A stretch of 64,000 bases of DNA from positions 124,001 through 188,000 of the forward strand of contig NZ_JAAIIF010000008.1 of NCBI RefSeq assembly GCF_012932675.1. The letters are read 5' to 3'. Shown here in pieces: positions 1-8,077 of this stretch. The translations under genes were made by a program, and so were the position numbers. Under the pieces are notes generated by a model. That model searched no databases. It was not told where the DNA came from and was given only the letters and a program-made list of their open reading frames with translations. Within the stretch, counting starts at the first letter, position 1, and every line of letters begins with the position of its first letter. The stretch is from Bifidobacterium erythrocebi (GTDB lineage Bacteria > Actinomycetota > Actinomycetes > Actinomycetales > Bifidobacteriaceae).

Positions 1-605
1 GCGCCGGCATCGCCGGCCTGCAGGCCATCGGCACGTTGAAGCGTCTCGGTGCCGTCGTCACCGCATATGATGTGCGCCCCGCATCCAAGGGCGAGGTCGA
101 GTCCCTTGGCGCCAAGTTCCTCGACCTTGGCCTCGATTTCTCCAAGGGGCAGGGCGAGGGCGGGTATGCCCGCGCGCTGAGCGCCGAGGAACAGGCACAG
201 CAGCAGGCGGCTGTCGACGAGAAGGCCGCAGGCTTCGACATCGTCATCACCACCGCCAAGGTCCCCGGCCGCAAGCCTCCGGTTCTGCTGACCAAGGCCG
301 GCGTCGACGGTCTGCACCGCGGTGCCGTGGTCGTCGATTGCGCGGCGTCCGACCTCGGCGGCAACGTCGAGGGGTCCGCTGTGGGCGAGCAGGTCACCGA
401 AGGCGGCGTCAAGCTGATCGGTGCACCGTACCTCGCCAGTGGCGTGGCCACCACCGCATCCAACCTGCTGAGCCGTAACGTGGCCGACGTGCTGAGCCAC
501 TTCGTGCATGACGGCAAGCTGGGCATGGATCTGACGGAAGAGCTCGACAACGCGCTGGTCGTCGCCGGTCGCATCGAGTCCGAAGAGAAGAAGGAAGAGA
601 ACTGA
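1..605 (+). CDS. pntAA: NAD(P) transhydrogenase alpha subunit, catalytic part (5' partial)
   Basis: This is the C-terminal part of the soluble NAD(H)-binding domain I of proton-translocating transhydrogenase, which couples hydride transfer between NADH and NADP+ to the membrane proton gradient. The reading frame is open from base 3, where it reads AGIAGLQAIGTLKRLGA; this continues the Rossmann motif of the alanine dehydrogenase/PNT family, so the gene starts upstream of the window. The later stretch DIVITTAKVPGRKPP is the conserved mobile-loop region. The gene ends one base before the start of the membrane subunit gene, so the three pnt genes form one operon. The split into separate alpha1 and alpha2 genes is the usual arrangement outside enterobacteria. 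The missing 5' end is only a window-edge effect. Confidence 0.93.
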   Translation, partial: AGIAGLQAIGTLKRLGAVVTAYDVRPASKGEVESLGAKFLDLGLDFSKGQGEGGYARALSAEEQAQQQAAVDEKAAGFDIVITTAKVPGRKPPVLLTKAGVDGLHRGAVVVDCAASDLGGNVEGSAVGEQVTEGGVKLIGAPYLASGVATTASNLLSRNVADVLSHFVHDGKLGMDLTEELDNALVVAGRIESEEKKEEN

Positions 606-606
606 C

Positions 607-912
607 ATGCCTACGCTTGTTGTATCCATTACGCTGTTTGTCCTGGCGCTGCTCATCGGCATCGAGGTCATCGGCAAGGTCCCCGCGACACTGCACACCC
701 CGTTGATGTCCGGCGCGAACTCCATCCACGGCATCGTCATCGTCGGCGTCGTGATCGTGGCCGCCGAAGCCAACTCCCCGCTGGCCTACGTGTTCATCTT
801 CCTGGCCGCTGTGCTGGGCACCATGAACGTGGTCGGCGGCTATGTGGTCACCGATCGCATGCTTGAGATGTTCAAGTCCAACAAGAACGAGAAGAAGGGC
901 GGCGATAAGTGA
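607..912 (+). CDS. pntAB: NAD(P) transhydrogenase alpha subunit, membrane part
   Basis: A 101-aa membrane protein with about three hydrophobic helices, matching the short alpha2 subunit that supplies part of membrane domain II of transhydrogenase. It starts with LVVSITLFVLALLIGIEVIG and contains HTPLMSGANSIHGIV, the conserved motif of this subunit. It lies directly after the alpha1 gene (one-base gap). Its TGA stop overlaps the ATG of pntB by one base (TGATG), so the two are probably translationally coupled. The short polar tail after the last helix is normal. Confidence 0.93.
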   Translation: MPTLVVSITLFVLALLIGIEVIGKVPATLHTPLMSGANSIHGIVIVGVVIVAAEANSPLAYVFIFLAAVLGTMNVVGGYVVTDRMLEMFKSNKNEKKGGDK

Positions 913-2339
913 TGCAGAACGCAGCCACCGTTGGTGCCATCGACATCGTCGCATGGTTCGTCTATCTGTTCTCGGCCGTCATGTTCGTCGTCGGCCTGCA
1001 CTTCATGAATTCCCCGAAGACCGCCCGTAAGGGCAATCGTCTGTCCGCGTTCGGCATGATCGTCGCCGTCATCATGGCCTTCGTCGTGCTGTTCGCCAAG
1101 GGATTCGTCAACGTCATCGCGATCGTCGTCCTGGTGGTCGGCATTCTCATCGGCGCTGTCGCCGGTGTCATCTCCGCCAAGAAGGTCAAGATGACCGATA
1201 TGCCGCAGCTTGTCTCCGTGTTCAACACCGTGGGCGGCGGCGCGGCCGCGCTCGTCGCGCTCAACGACGTGCTGACCAAGGACGGCACCCCCGATCTGGT
1301 GGTGCTGATCACCGCTGGCCTGGGCATTCTCATCGGCTCCGTCACCTTCACCGGCTCGCTTATCGCAGCCGGCAAGCTGCAGGGCGTCAAGTGGGTCAAG
1401 AAGCTCACCATCCCCGGCAAGGGCGTGTGGAACGTGCTGTTCGCCGTGCTGGCCGTCGCCTCCCTCGTCATGCTGTGCGTGCAGCCGCAGCAGCGTCTGC
1501 TGTGGTCGGTCCTGACCACCGTGTTCGCGCTGTGCTACGGCCTGGTATTCGTCATCCCGATCGGCGGTGCCGACATGCCCGTCGTGATCTCCGTGCTGAA
1601 CGCGTGCACCGGCACCGCAGTCGCCATGAGCGGTCTGGCCATCGACAACGTGGCCCTGATCGTCGCCGGCGCACTCGTCGGCTCCGCGGGCGTGACGCTG
1701 TCCATCCTCATGGCGCAGGCTATGAACCGTCCGCTGCTCTCCGTCCTCGCAGGCGGCTTCGGCGGTGGCTCCGGTTCCGCCGCTGCCGGTGACGGCCCCG
1801 AAGGCACCATGAAGGAGACCTCCGCCGACGATCTGGCCGTTCAGCTGGTCTATGCCGACAAGGTCATCTTCGTGCCTGGCTTCGGTCTGGCCCAGGCCCA
1901 GGCACAGCGCGAGCTGGCCGACTTGGGCGAACTGCTCAAGGGCCACGGCGTGGAGGTCTCCTATGCCATCCACCCGGTGGCCGGTCGTATGCCCGGCCAC
2001 ATGAACGTGCTGCTCGCCGAGGCCAACGTGCCCTATGAGGAGCTGGTCGATCTTGACGAGATCAATCCGCAGTTCCCGCAGGCCAACGTGGCTCTGGTCG
2101 TCGGCGCGAACGATGTGACCAACCCGGCCGCACGCAAGCCCGGCACCCCGGTCTCCGGCATGCCGATTCTCGACGTCGACAAGGCGCAGAATGTGGTCGT
2201 GATGAAGCGTGGCCGCGGTACCGGTTACGCAGGCATCCAGAACGAGCTCTACTTCGAGGACAACACCCAGATGCTGTTCGGCGATGCGAAGAAGAGCCTG
2301 CAGGCCGTGATCGCCGCCGTCAAGGAACTGCTGAACTGA
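912..2339 (+). CDS. pntB: NAD(P) transhydrogenase beta subunit
   Basis: A 475-aa protein. The first roughly 280 residues are strongly hydrophobic (about nine helices, the rest of membrane domain II). They are followed by a Gly/Ser/Ala-rich linker and a soluble NADP(H)-binding domain III containing VIFVPGFGLAQAQAQ, YAIHPVAGRMPGHMNVLLAE and GANDVTNPAARKPGTPVSGM, all hallmarks of PntB. I chose the ATG at 912, which overlaps the upstream stop; a GTG directly before it (909) is the alternative and would add one residue. It is the last gene of the operon, and a strong terminator follows about 45 bases later. Role: NADPH supply or redox balancing in an organism that ferments through the bifid shunt. 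Confidence 0.95.
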   Translation: MQNAATVGAIDIVAWFVYLFSAVMFVVGLHFMNSPKTARKGNRLSAFGMIVAVIMAFVVLFAKGFVNVIAIVVLVVGILIGAVAGVISAKKVKMTDMPQLVSVFNTVGGGAAALVALNDVLTKDGTPDLVVLITAGLGILIGSVTFTGSLIAAGKLQGVKWVKKLTIPGKGVWNVLFAVLAVASLVMLCVQPQQRLLWSVLTTVFALCYGLVFVIPIGGADMPVVISVLNACTGTAVAMSGLAIDNVALIVAGALVGSAGVTLSILMAQAMNRPLLSVLAGGFGGGSGSAAAGDGPEGTMKETSADDLAVQLVYADKVIFVPGFGLAQAQAQRELADLGELLKGHGVEVSYAIHPVAGRMPGHMNVLLAEANVPYEELVDLDEINPQFPQANVALVVGANDVTNPAARKPGTPVSGMPILDVDKAQNVVVMKRGRGTGYAGIQNELYFEDNTQMLFGDAKKSLQAVIAAVKELLN

Positions 2340-2385
2340 CGGCATAGGCCTGTGCTGCGGTTCACTGTTCAGGTGAACGATCCTT

Positions 2386-2416
2386 AGCCCCTTTCCCTCG
2401 TGGAAAGGGGCTTTTT
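2386..2416 (+). terminator. Rho-independent terminator of the pnt operon
   Basis: An 11-bp perfect stem (AGCCCCTTTCC with GGAAAGGGGCT) and a five-base loop, followed at once by TTTT. A smaller hairpin (GTTCAC/GTGAAC, 2360-2378) sits just upstream. Confidence 0.9.
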
Positions 2417-2490
2417 CGTACCCGCAGCCGGGGTGAGGAACGGTTAATGTCTGAAACGGCAGAGCAACGCAGCCCATCGCGACACGCAGG

Positions 2491-2507
2491 TTATCCACAT
2501 ATCCACA
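2491..2507 (+). promoter_or_regulatory. Two abutting DnaA-box-like 9-mers
   Basis: The sequence holds a perfect consensus DnaA box TTATCCACA (2491-2499), followed by ATATCCACA (2499-2507), which is one mismatch away and in the same orientation. They lie about 75 bases upstream of the start of the unknown 457-aa gene. They could be a DnaA regulatory site or a chance pair; there is no AT-rich unwinding element and no dnaA or dnaN nearby, so this is not an origin. Confidence 0.4.
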
Positions 2508-2581
2508 TTTTTCCGTTCGAGAGTGGCGTGGCCCGTCCGTCGTCTGCAACAGTGAGAGGACCCTACAACGAAGGAGTTGCG

Positions 2582-3955
2582 ATGACCGATACCGCAGACA
2601 TGACGGCGAAACCGTTCCGATTGGACGAGCAGTCGTTTCTGGAGACGCTGGGCGAATTGATCGAACGGTTCGACCTATACGGATCCGGGGCATGCTTCGC
2701 GATCGTCGACAAGGCGCGCCGGGAGAACGGGCTGGAAGGCCCGCTCTCATTGTTCGACGACGAGGTCGCCGATCTTGCCCATGCATTGTTCACAGGCTCG
2801 ACATGGCCGTCGAATCTGATGTTCGACATGATCGCCCTGGACAAGGAACGGATAGCATTCGATGCGCGGTTCCTCGCCGAATGCGATGCTATGGTCCGCC
2901 GCTACGGCATGACGGTATGGCTCTATGAGCTGATCAACGATGCGGCGGTATCCATGGCCACGGGCATGCCGAGCAGGAGAATGCCGTTCCAGCTCGGATT
3001 GCACGACACCAGGGAGGTGTTCCGCACAAGCAAAAAGAAGCGGCGGTTCGTGCATGGCAGGAAGAAAAGGAACGAATGCATGGCCGAATATCTTCGGCAG
3101 GCCTACCGGCTGGCGGCATACACCCTGGTGCGTTGGAGTGGAGACGAACCACGTGCCGCGGATACGGCGCTGATGCTGCTTGCCTATGGCGGGTTGGGCA
3201 TGTGCATGCTGCGTGACGATCCAAGGGTGGTGAACAAGGGATGCGATCCCGATTTCGGGTACCGTAATGTGCGCGATCAGCTCACGGCGCTCAGGATCAG
3301 GGCCGATCTGGACTACGCCAGCGCTGTCGGTGGAGGCGAGGGTGAGTTCCTGAACTACCCGGATTGCATGGATGCCAGATACCTGCATGACGCGAGCAGA
3401 ATCGTGCAGGCCTACCGGGCGTTGTGGAACGAGGAGGTGGAGCCGTTCTCCCAGGTGCTGGACCGTGTCGAGAGAGAAGGAACGTATGAGGCCGAGGATG
3501 TGTGGAAGGACCCGCTCTACCTGCATGACCTCGCCGTTTCGCTGATGGGGGTGAACGGAGCGGGGCCGCTTGAGACCGGATTCCGTCTTCGTGACAAGGA
3601 TATGTTCGAGAACGGTGTCCGCGAATTGGAACGACTTGCCACCAATGTCAGGCGTGGAGGATTGCTGCCATCCCTTGGTGTGTACATTCTTGCCGGCGAA
3701 CCGGAGGACCGGATGGAGGCGCTGTTCGCACCCCGTAAGGAACGCAAACGCCTGCTGGCGTCATGCGAGGCGCTGGCCGATTCGGCCGCGACAATCGCGC
3801 TGTACCGTCTGCCGAGGGATTGGGTCTCCCTGCACGCCGTTGTGGCGTTGTTCGGTTGTGATCTCGAAGGGTATGCCAGGCAGATCGCCCCATTCGTGGA
3901 GGGGATCGGCGAACCCGACGGTGAGGATGAGGAGACTGCGCCGATCATGGGGTGA
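2582..3955 (+). CDS. Hypothetical protein, 457 aa
   Basis: I do not recognise this protein. The ATG at 2582 was chosen because AAGGAG lies six bases upstream; an in-frame start at 2447 would add 45 residues of unconvincing sequence across the intergenic region. The product looks soluble and mostly alpha-helical, with no signal peptide or membrane span. It has a basic patch near residues 154-171 (KKKRRFVHGRKKR) and an acidic C-terminus (DGEDEE). Several Trp/Tyr-rich helical segments suggest a globular enzyme or scaffold, but I see no catalytic motif. It stands alone between the pnt terminator and the MATE-MerR promoter. Codon use looks like its neighbours. Confidence 0.8.
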   Translation: MTDTADMTAKPFRLDEQSFLETLGELIERFDLYGSGACFAIVDKARRENGLEGPLSLFDDEVADLAHALFTGSTWPSNLMFDMIALDKERIAFDARFLAECDAMVRRYGMTVWLYELINDAAVSMATGMPSRRMPFQLGLHDTREVFRTSKKKRRFVHGRKKRNECMAEYLRQAYRLAAYTLVRWSGDEPRAADTALMLLAYGGLGMCMLRDDPRVVNKGCDPDFGYRNVRDQLTALRIRADLDYASAVGGGEGEFLNYPDCMDARYLHDASRIVQAYRALWNEEVEPFSQVLDRVEREGTYEAEDVWKDPLYLHDLAVSLMGVNGAGPLETGFRLRDKDMFENGVRELERLATNVRRGGLLPSLGVYILAGEPEDRMEALFAPRKERKRLLASCEALADSAATIALYRLPRDWVSLHAVVALFGCDLEGYARQIAPFVEGIGEPDGEDEETAPIMG

Positions 3956-3996
3956 GTGTCTGTTTCCCGCATATTGGACATCATGATGCTTCGGGG

Positions 3997-4041
3997 TTGA
4001 CCCTACAACCATTGTAAGGTTTAGCCTTCCTGCTGGAAGGC
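3997..4041 (+). promoter_or_regulatory. MerR-type promoter and operator of the MATE-merR operon
   Basis: The -35 element TTGACC (3997-4002) and -10 element TAGCCT (4022-4027) are separated by 19 bp, the over-long spacer typical of promoters activated by MerR-family proteins. A near-perfect dyad fills the spacer: ACCCTACAA (4000-4008), three bases, TTGTAAGGT (4012-4020), with one mismatch between arms. A second hairpin GCCTTCC-TGCT-GGAAGGC (4024-4041) follows at the expected transcript start. The operon encodes its own MerR regulator, so the site is very probably its binding site. Confidence 0.8.
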
Positions 4042-4073
4042 ATAGGCCAAAACGGAAGGACAGGAGACAACCC

Positions 4074-5423
4074 ATGGAAAAGAACCTGACAACGGGGAGC
4101 GTGTTCAGAACGGTCGTCACCTTCGCGTTGCCGTACCTGCTGTCGTATTTTCTGCAGACGTTGTACGGCATGGCCGATCTGTTCATCGCCGGACAGTTCA
4201 TTGGCGTCGACGGCATCACTGCGGTGGCGAACGGCAGCCAGGTGCTGTACATGCTCACCGTGGTCATTGTGGGCCTTGCCATGGGCGCGACCGTCACCAT
4301 CGGCCGTGCGGTCGGCGCGAACAGACTCGACCGTGCGGCCAAGGCCATCGGCAACGTCATCACGCTGTTCGCGGGGATCGCGTTGGCGCTGACGGTCGTT
4401 CTGCTGCTGAACGTGCACAACATCGTCTCGCTGATCGGTGTGCCTGCCGAAGCCGTCGAGGGAACCGCGCAGTACCTGACCATCTGCTATATCGGCATCC
4501 CGTTCATCGTCGCGTACAACATCATCAGTTCGGTATTCCGTGGGCTGGGCGATTCGAAAAGCCCCATGTATTTCATCGCGGTCGCATGCTTCTGCAACAT
4601 CGCGTTCGACTACCTGTTCATGGGCTGGCTGCGCCTTGGTCCTTCGGGCGCGGCATTGGGCACCACGCTGGCGCAGACCATCAGCGTGATCGTGGCGCTG
4701 GCTGCGATTCGCCGCCGGCGCACGGGTATCAGGCTGAAACTCGGCGATCTTCGCCCAGACGGTACCATGCTCCGCGGCATCCTCGGCATCGGTGTGCCGA
4801 CGGCGGTCCAGGATGGCTGCATCCAGATCGCCTTCATCATCATCACGGTCATCGCCAACTACCGTGGCCTGAACGATGCGGCAGCCGTCGGCGTCGTAGA
4901 GAAGGTGATCAGCGCGTTGTTCCTGGTGCCGTCGTCCATGCTGGCCACGGTATCCGCCGTCTCGGCGCAGAACATCGGCGCCGGCAGGATGGAACGCGCG
5001 ACGAAGACGCTGCGATACGCCACCGCGATCACCGTCGCCTACGGCATCGTCATATCGATCGTGGTGGAACTGACGGCAAGCTCCATCGTCGGACTGTTCA
5101 CCACCGACGCGACGGTGATCCTGCTGGGAACCCAGTACATCCGCAGCTACATCGTCGACAGCATCTTCGCAGGCATCCACTTCTGCTTCAGTGGCTTCTT
5201 CGCCGCATGCGGGCGTTCCTATATCGGATTCATCCACAATATCGTGGCCATCACCCTGGTCCGTGTGCCCGGATCGTATCTGGCGTCCAAGCTGTTCCCG
5301 GACACCTTGTTCCCCATGGGCATCGCCGCCCCCGCCGGATCGCTGCTTTCCGTACTGATCTGCCTCGGCTTCTACGCGTGGCTCAAGCGCCGTGGCGTAA
5401 TCTCGGAGAAGGCACGTTCATGA
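4074..5423 (+). CDS. MATE family multidrug exporter
   Basis: A 449-aa protein with about twelve membrane helices arranged as two related halves. It starts NLTTGSVFRTVVTFALPYLL and carries GLGDSKSPMYF, typical of MATE (NorM/DinF-like) cation-coupled exporters of drugs and cationic compounds. Length is normal for the family. The first gene of a two-gene operon, its stop overlaps the start of the MerR regulator (ATGA). This coupling, together with the MerR-type promoter upstream, suggests drug-inducible export in the style of BmrR/Bmr, although those pump families differ. The substrate cannot be read from sequence. Confidence 0.9.
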   Translation: MEKNLTTGSVFRTVVTFALPYLLSYFLQTLYGMADLFIAGQFIGVDGITAVANGSQVLYMLTVVIVGLAMGATVTIGRAVGANRLDRAAKAIGNVITLFAGIALALTVVLLLNVHNIVSLIGVPAEAVEGTAQYLTICYIGIPFIVAYNIISSVFRGLGDSKSPMYFIAVACFCNIAFDYLFMGWLRLGPSGAALGTTLAQTISVIVALAAIRRRRTGIRLKLGDLRPDGTMLRGILGIGVPTAVQDGCIQIAFIIITVIANYRGLNDAAAVGVVEKVISALFLVPSSMLATVSAVSAQNIGAGRMERATKTLRYATAITVAYGIVISIVVELTASSIVGLFTTDATVILLGTQYIRSYIVDSIFAGIHFCFSGFFAACGRSYIGFIHNIVAITLVRVPGSYLASKLFPDTLFPMGIAAPAGSLLSVLICLGFYAWLKRRGVISEKARS

Positions 5424-6280
5424 CGGCGAATAAGCGGGGCGAAGAGCGCGACGTTGTGCCGGGGGATGGCAGGCTGTTCCGCATAGGCGAGGTCGCCGGC
5501 ATGTTCAACGTGTCGCTTGGTACGCTTCGGCATTATGAACGTTGCGGTTTGCTGGAACCCGAATACGTCGACCCACGTACCGGGTACCGGTATTACGGGG
5601 CCAAGCAGTTCGAGGTGCTGAACACCATCCGGTACCTGCGTGTGCTGGATATGCCGTTGACGCAGATAGCCGAGTTCCTGCACAATCGCGACGTGCATGT
5701 CATCGAGGACAAGCTTGTTGCGCAGAAGACCCTGATCGAGCGCAAACAGCATGAGCTGGAAATGGTCTCGCGGAAGATCGATCACCGCCTGGAGCGACTG
5801 CGGGACGCCGAACGGTCCGAGTTCGACATGATACGTGTCGTGCGGCAACCCGCCTGTCGGATCGTCTGGATCAGGGATTCGCCGAAGGTCGACTCGTATC
5901 TCGGTCTGGAATATTCGATCCGCAAGCTGGAGCAGCATCAGAAGGATTCGCTGGTCTTCCTCGGCAAGGTCGGCGTCGGCATCGCCAAGGCATCGTTGGA
6001 GCAGGGGCGTTATGGCGATTATGGTCTGGTGTTTCTGCTGCTCGACGACGAGGACGAGTATGAGGGCGATACCGTGGCGTTGCCGGAAACGGATTGCGTG
6101 CGCATCCGGTTCCGGGGGAGTCATGGCGACGCCCCCGACCGGTACCGCGATTTGATGCGATACATCGCAGGGCGAGGTCTCGACATCACCGGGTTCTCAC
6201 GTGAGATTACGCTGGTCGATGAGGGATTGACGTCGGATCCCGCCCAGTTCGTGACCGAGATCTGCATCCCGGTTCGCTAA
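5420..6280 (+). CDS. MerR family regulator with GyrI-like effector domain
   Basis: A 286-aa regulator. Residues about 20-90 form the MerR winged HTH (FRIGEVAGMFNVSLGTLRHY, then DPRTGYRYY). A coiled-coil dimerisation helix follows (about 95-130). Residues about 145-286 resemble the GyrI-like drug-binding domain found in BmrR and relatives. The ATG overlaps the stop of the MATE gene (ATGA). It presumably binds the dyad at 4000-4020 and activates its own operon when a cationic or hydrophobic ligand is bound; that is inference from family and promoter geometry. It is convergent with the aldo/keto reductase gene, with only 23 bases between them. Confidence 0.88.
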   Translation: MTANKRGEERDVVPGDGRLFRIGEVAGMFNVSLGTLRHYERCGLLEPEYVDPRTGYRYYGAKQFEVLNTIRYLRVLDMPLTQIAEFLHNRDVHVIEDKLVAQKTLIERKQHELEMVSRKIDHRLERLRDAERSEFDMIRVVRQPACRIVWIRDSPKVDSYLGLEYSIRKLEQHQKDSLVFLGKVGVGIAKASLEQGRYGDYGLVFLLLDDEDEYEGDTVALPETDCVRIRFRGSHGDAPDRYRDLMRYIAGRGLDITGFSREITLVDEGLTSDPAQFVTEICIPVR

Positions 6281-6303
6281 CCGCTTTCCGGCGGTGCGTG
6301 GTA

Positions 6304-7341
6304 CTACTTGGTGTTCTCCTTCAGTGTCGGTGTAAGGGTGCCGGCCAGCGCGCGCTCGCCCGGCCTGGCCAACGGGCCGACCAGTTCATGCGCCGTGTAC
6401 GGCTCCTCAAGATAGGCGATGTCGGATTCGTTGAGCTGTATTCCGAGTGCCTCGACGGCATCGTCCACGCGTTGCGCCTTCGAGCAGCCGACGATCGGGG
6501 CGGTGACGCCCTTGGCCCAATGCCAGGCGAGGGCGATCCGTGCCATCGGCACGCCGAACCGTTCGGCGAGCTCATGCACGCGTTCGATGATCGGCATATC
6601 CTGCGCGCGTGCCTGATCGTACTTGTTGCGCATGGTGCCGTCGGTGGTGCCGCGCTTGGAATCGGAATCCCAGGTCGGATGGGTCAGATGGCCGGACGCC
6701 ATGGGGGAGTATGGGGTGAGCGCCACGTTGTATTGGCGGCAGACGGGGATCATCTCGCGTTCGTCCTCGCGGTACAGCAGGTTGTAATGGCATTGCATAC
6801 TGGTGAACTTGGTCCAGCCGTTCGCCTCGGCCATGGCCTGCAGGTTGTGGAACTGGTAGGCGTACATCTCGCTGGCGCCGAGCGCCCGCACCTTGCCGGC
6901 CCTGACCAGTCCGTCCAACGTCTCCATGGTTTCCTCGGCCGGGGTGCCGTAATCGAAACGATGGATGATGTACAGATCAAGATAGTCGGTGCCGAGCCTC
7001 TTGAGCGTGCCGTCGATCTCGCGCTCGATGGCCTTGCGCGACAGATGCCCGTCATTGAAATAGACCTTGCTGGCAAGGATGACCTTGTCGCGCGGAATAC
7101 CCAGGTTCCGCAGCGCCTTGCCGATATATTCCTCGGACGTGCCGAACGCATAGCAGTTGGCAGTGTCAATGAAGTTCACTCCACGATCGTAGGCGTGACC
7201 GATCACCTGTTCGGTGGTATCGGCGTCGATGGTCCACTGATGGAATTGCGGGGAGGCCTTGCCGAAACTCATACCGCCAAGGCAGACCTTGGAAACCCGG
7301 ATGCCGGACCATCCCAGTGGGGCATAGCTCATGTCAGTCAT
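6304..7341 (-). CDS. Aldo/keto reductase
   Basis: A 345-aa NADPH-dependent aldo/keto reductase of the YghZ/Tas-like type (TIM barrel). The catalytic tetrad is visible: Asp59 and Tyr64 in DTANCYAFG, Lys92 in LASKVYF and His127 in YIIHRFD. The C-terminal cofactor region contains APIVGCSKAQRVDDAV. The ATG has an AAGGAG ribosome site. It is divergent from a cupin gene across 194 bases, and such reductase-cupin pairs commonly sit together in stress or detoxification loci. The physiological substrate is unknown. Confidence 0.92.
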   Translation of the reverse strand: MTDMSYAPLGWSGIRVSKVCLGGMSFGKASPQFHQWTIDADTTEQVIGHAYDRGVNFIDTANCYAFGTSEEYIGKALRNLGIPRDKVILASKVYFNDGHLSRKAIEREIDGTLKRLGTDYLDLYIIHRFDYGTPAEETMETLDGLVRAGKVRALGASEMYAYQFHNLQAMAEANGWTKFTSMQCHYNLLYREDEREMIPVCRQYNVALTPYSPMASGHLTHPTWDSDSKRGTTDGTMRNKYDQARAQDMPIIERVHELAERFGVPMARIALAWHWAKGVTAPIVGCSKAQRVDDAVEALGIQLNESDIAYLEEPYTAHELVGPLARPGERALAGTLTPTLKENTK

Positions 7342-7376
7342 GCTGAAGCTCCTTTGCCGTTGATGTTCGGAAGGTC

Positions 7377-7406
7377 AGCATACCCCGCTTCGCTCGGCAG
7401 AGCCAA
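7377..7406 (-). promoter_or_regulatory. Candidate promoter of the aldo/keto reductase gene
   Basis: On the minus strand TTGGCT (7406-7401) and TATGCT (7382-7377) are separated by 18 bp, about 40 bases before the start codon. This is a plausible sigma-70 promoter by consensus only. Confidence 0.45.
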
Positions 7407-7535
7407 TACCTCGCATGAATGGTTTGATATGCAATCAACGCATGGAACGCTATGTCATACTCACATTGGACATTCTTTTTCGCCGGGCGTTGAATGGGGG
7501 ATGATACAGAACATACGTGAAAGGAAGGGTCGACA

Positions 7536-7943
7536 GTGGAAAATCCGAGCGCATTCCCGATGGGGGAGCCGAACGACGGTTTCGCGCAGTACTTTGTGGG
7601 GCAGAGCTACCTTGCACCGGTGCTTGAGACTCCACAGATCGCCATTCATAACGTGACCTTCGAACCGGGTTGCCGCAATAACTGGCATATCCACCACAAT
7701 GCGGCGCAGGTGCTTATCGCGGTCGGCGGCCGTGGCTACTACCAGATCGAGGGGCAGGAACCGAAGGAGTTCAAGGCAGGGCAGGCCGTCTGCATCCCCG
7801 CGGATACGAAGCACTGGCATGGTGCCGCCCCCGGCGAATCGTTCTCGCATCTGGCCTTCATGATCCCTGCGGGCGATCCGGCGTCCATGAGCAACGAATG
7901 GCTTGAGCCGGTGGATGCCGAAGCCTACGGCAAGCTCGCCTGA
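7536..7943 (+). CDS. Single-domain cupin protein
   Basis: A 135-aa cupin of the type often annotated as carboxymuconolactone-decarboxylase-associated. It has a GTG start with GAAAGGAAGGG upstream. Metal ligands can be assigned in the two cupin motifs: His51 and His53 in WHIHHNAAQ, then His93 and/or His95 in DTKHWHG. Glycine-rich turns (GGRGYYQ, FKAGQAV) complete the beta barrel. Such proteins may act as small oxidoreductases, isomerases or quinone-related detoxification proteins. The divergent aldo/keto reductase suggests a shared stress response, but no specific function can be stated. Confidence 0.88.
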   Translation: MENPSAFPMGEPNDGFAQYFVGQSYLAPVLETPQIAIHNVTFEPGCRNNWHIHHNAAQVLIAVGGRGYYQIEGQEPKEFKAGQAVCIPADTKHWHGAAPGESFSHLAFMIPAGDPASMSNEWLEPVDAEAYGKLA

Positions 7944-7975
7944 ACGGCACCTATCGGGATTCCGGCAATATCGTC

Positions 7976-8004
7976 AAAGCCGCGTCCTGTGAGGCGCGGC
8001 TTTT
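7976..8004 (+). terminator. Terminator after the cupin gene
   Basis: A nine-base-pair stem (AAAGCCGCG with CGCGGCTTT) and a ten-base loop, ending in TTTTC. It lies 33 bases after the cupin stop codon. Confidence 0.8.
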
Positions 8005-8077
8005 CGTATTTTCGGAATGTCGGCGGCCATGGCGTCATTATCATGATTGCTAATGGGTTTTAGCTAAGGAGGGCATC

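Noticed and set aside
2491..2507. Replication origin
   Set aside because: Only two boxes, no AT-rich stretch, and no dnaA, dnaN, gyrB or rpmH nearby.
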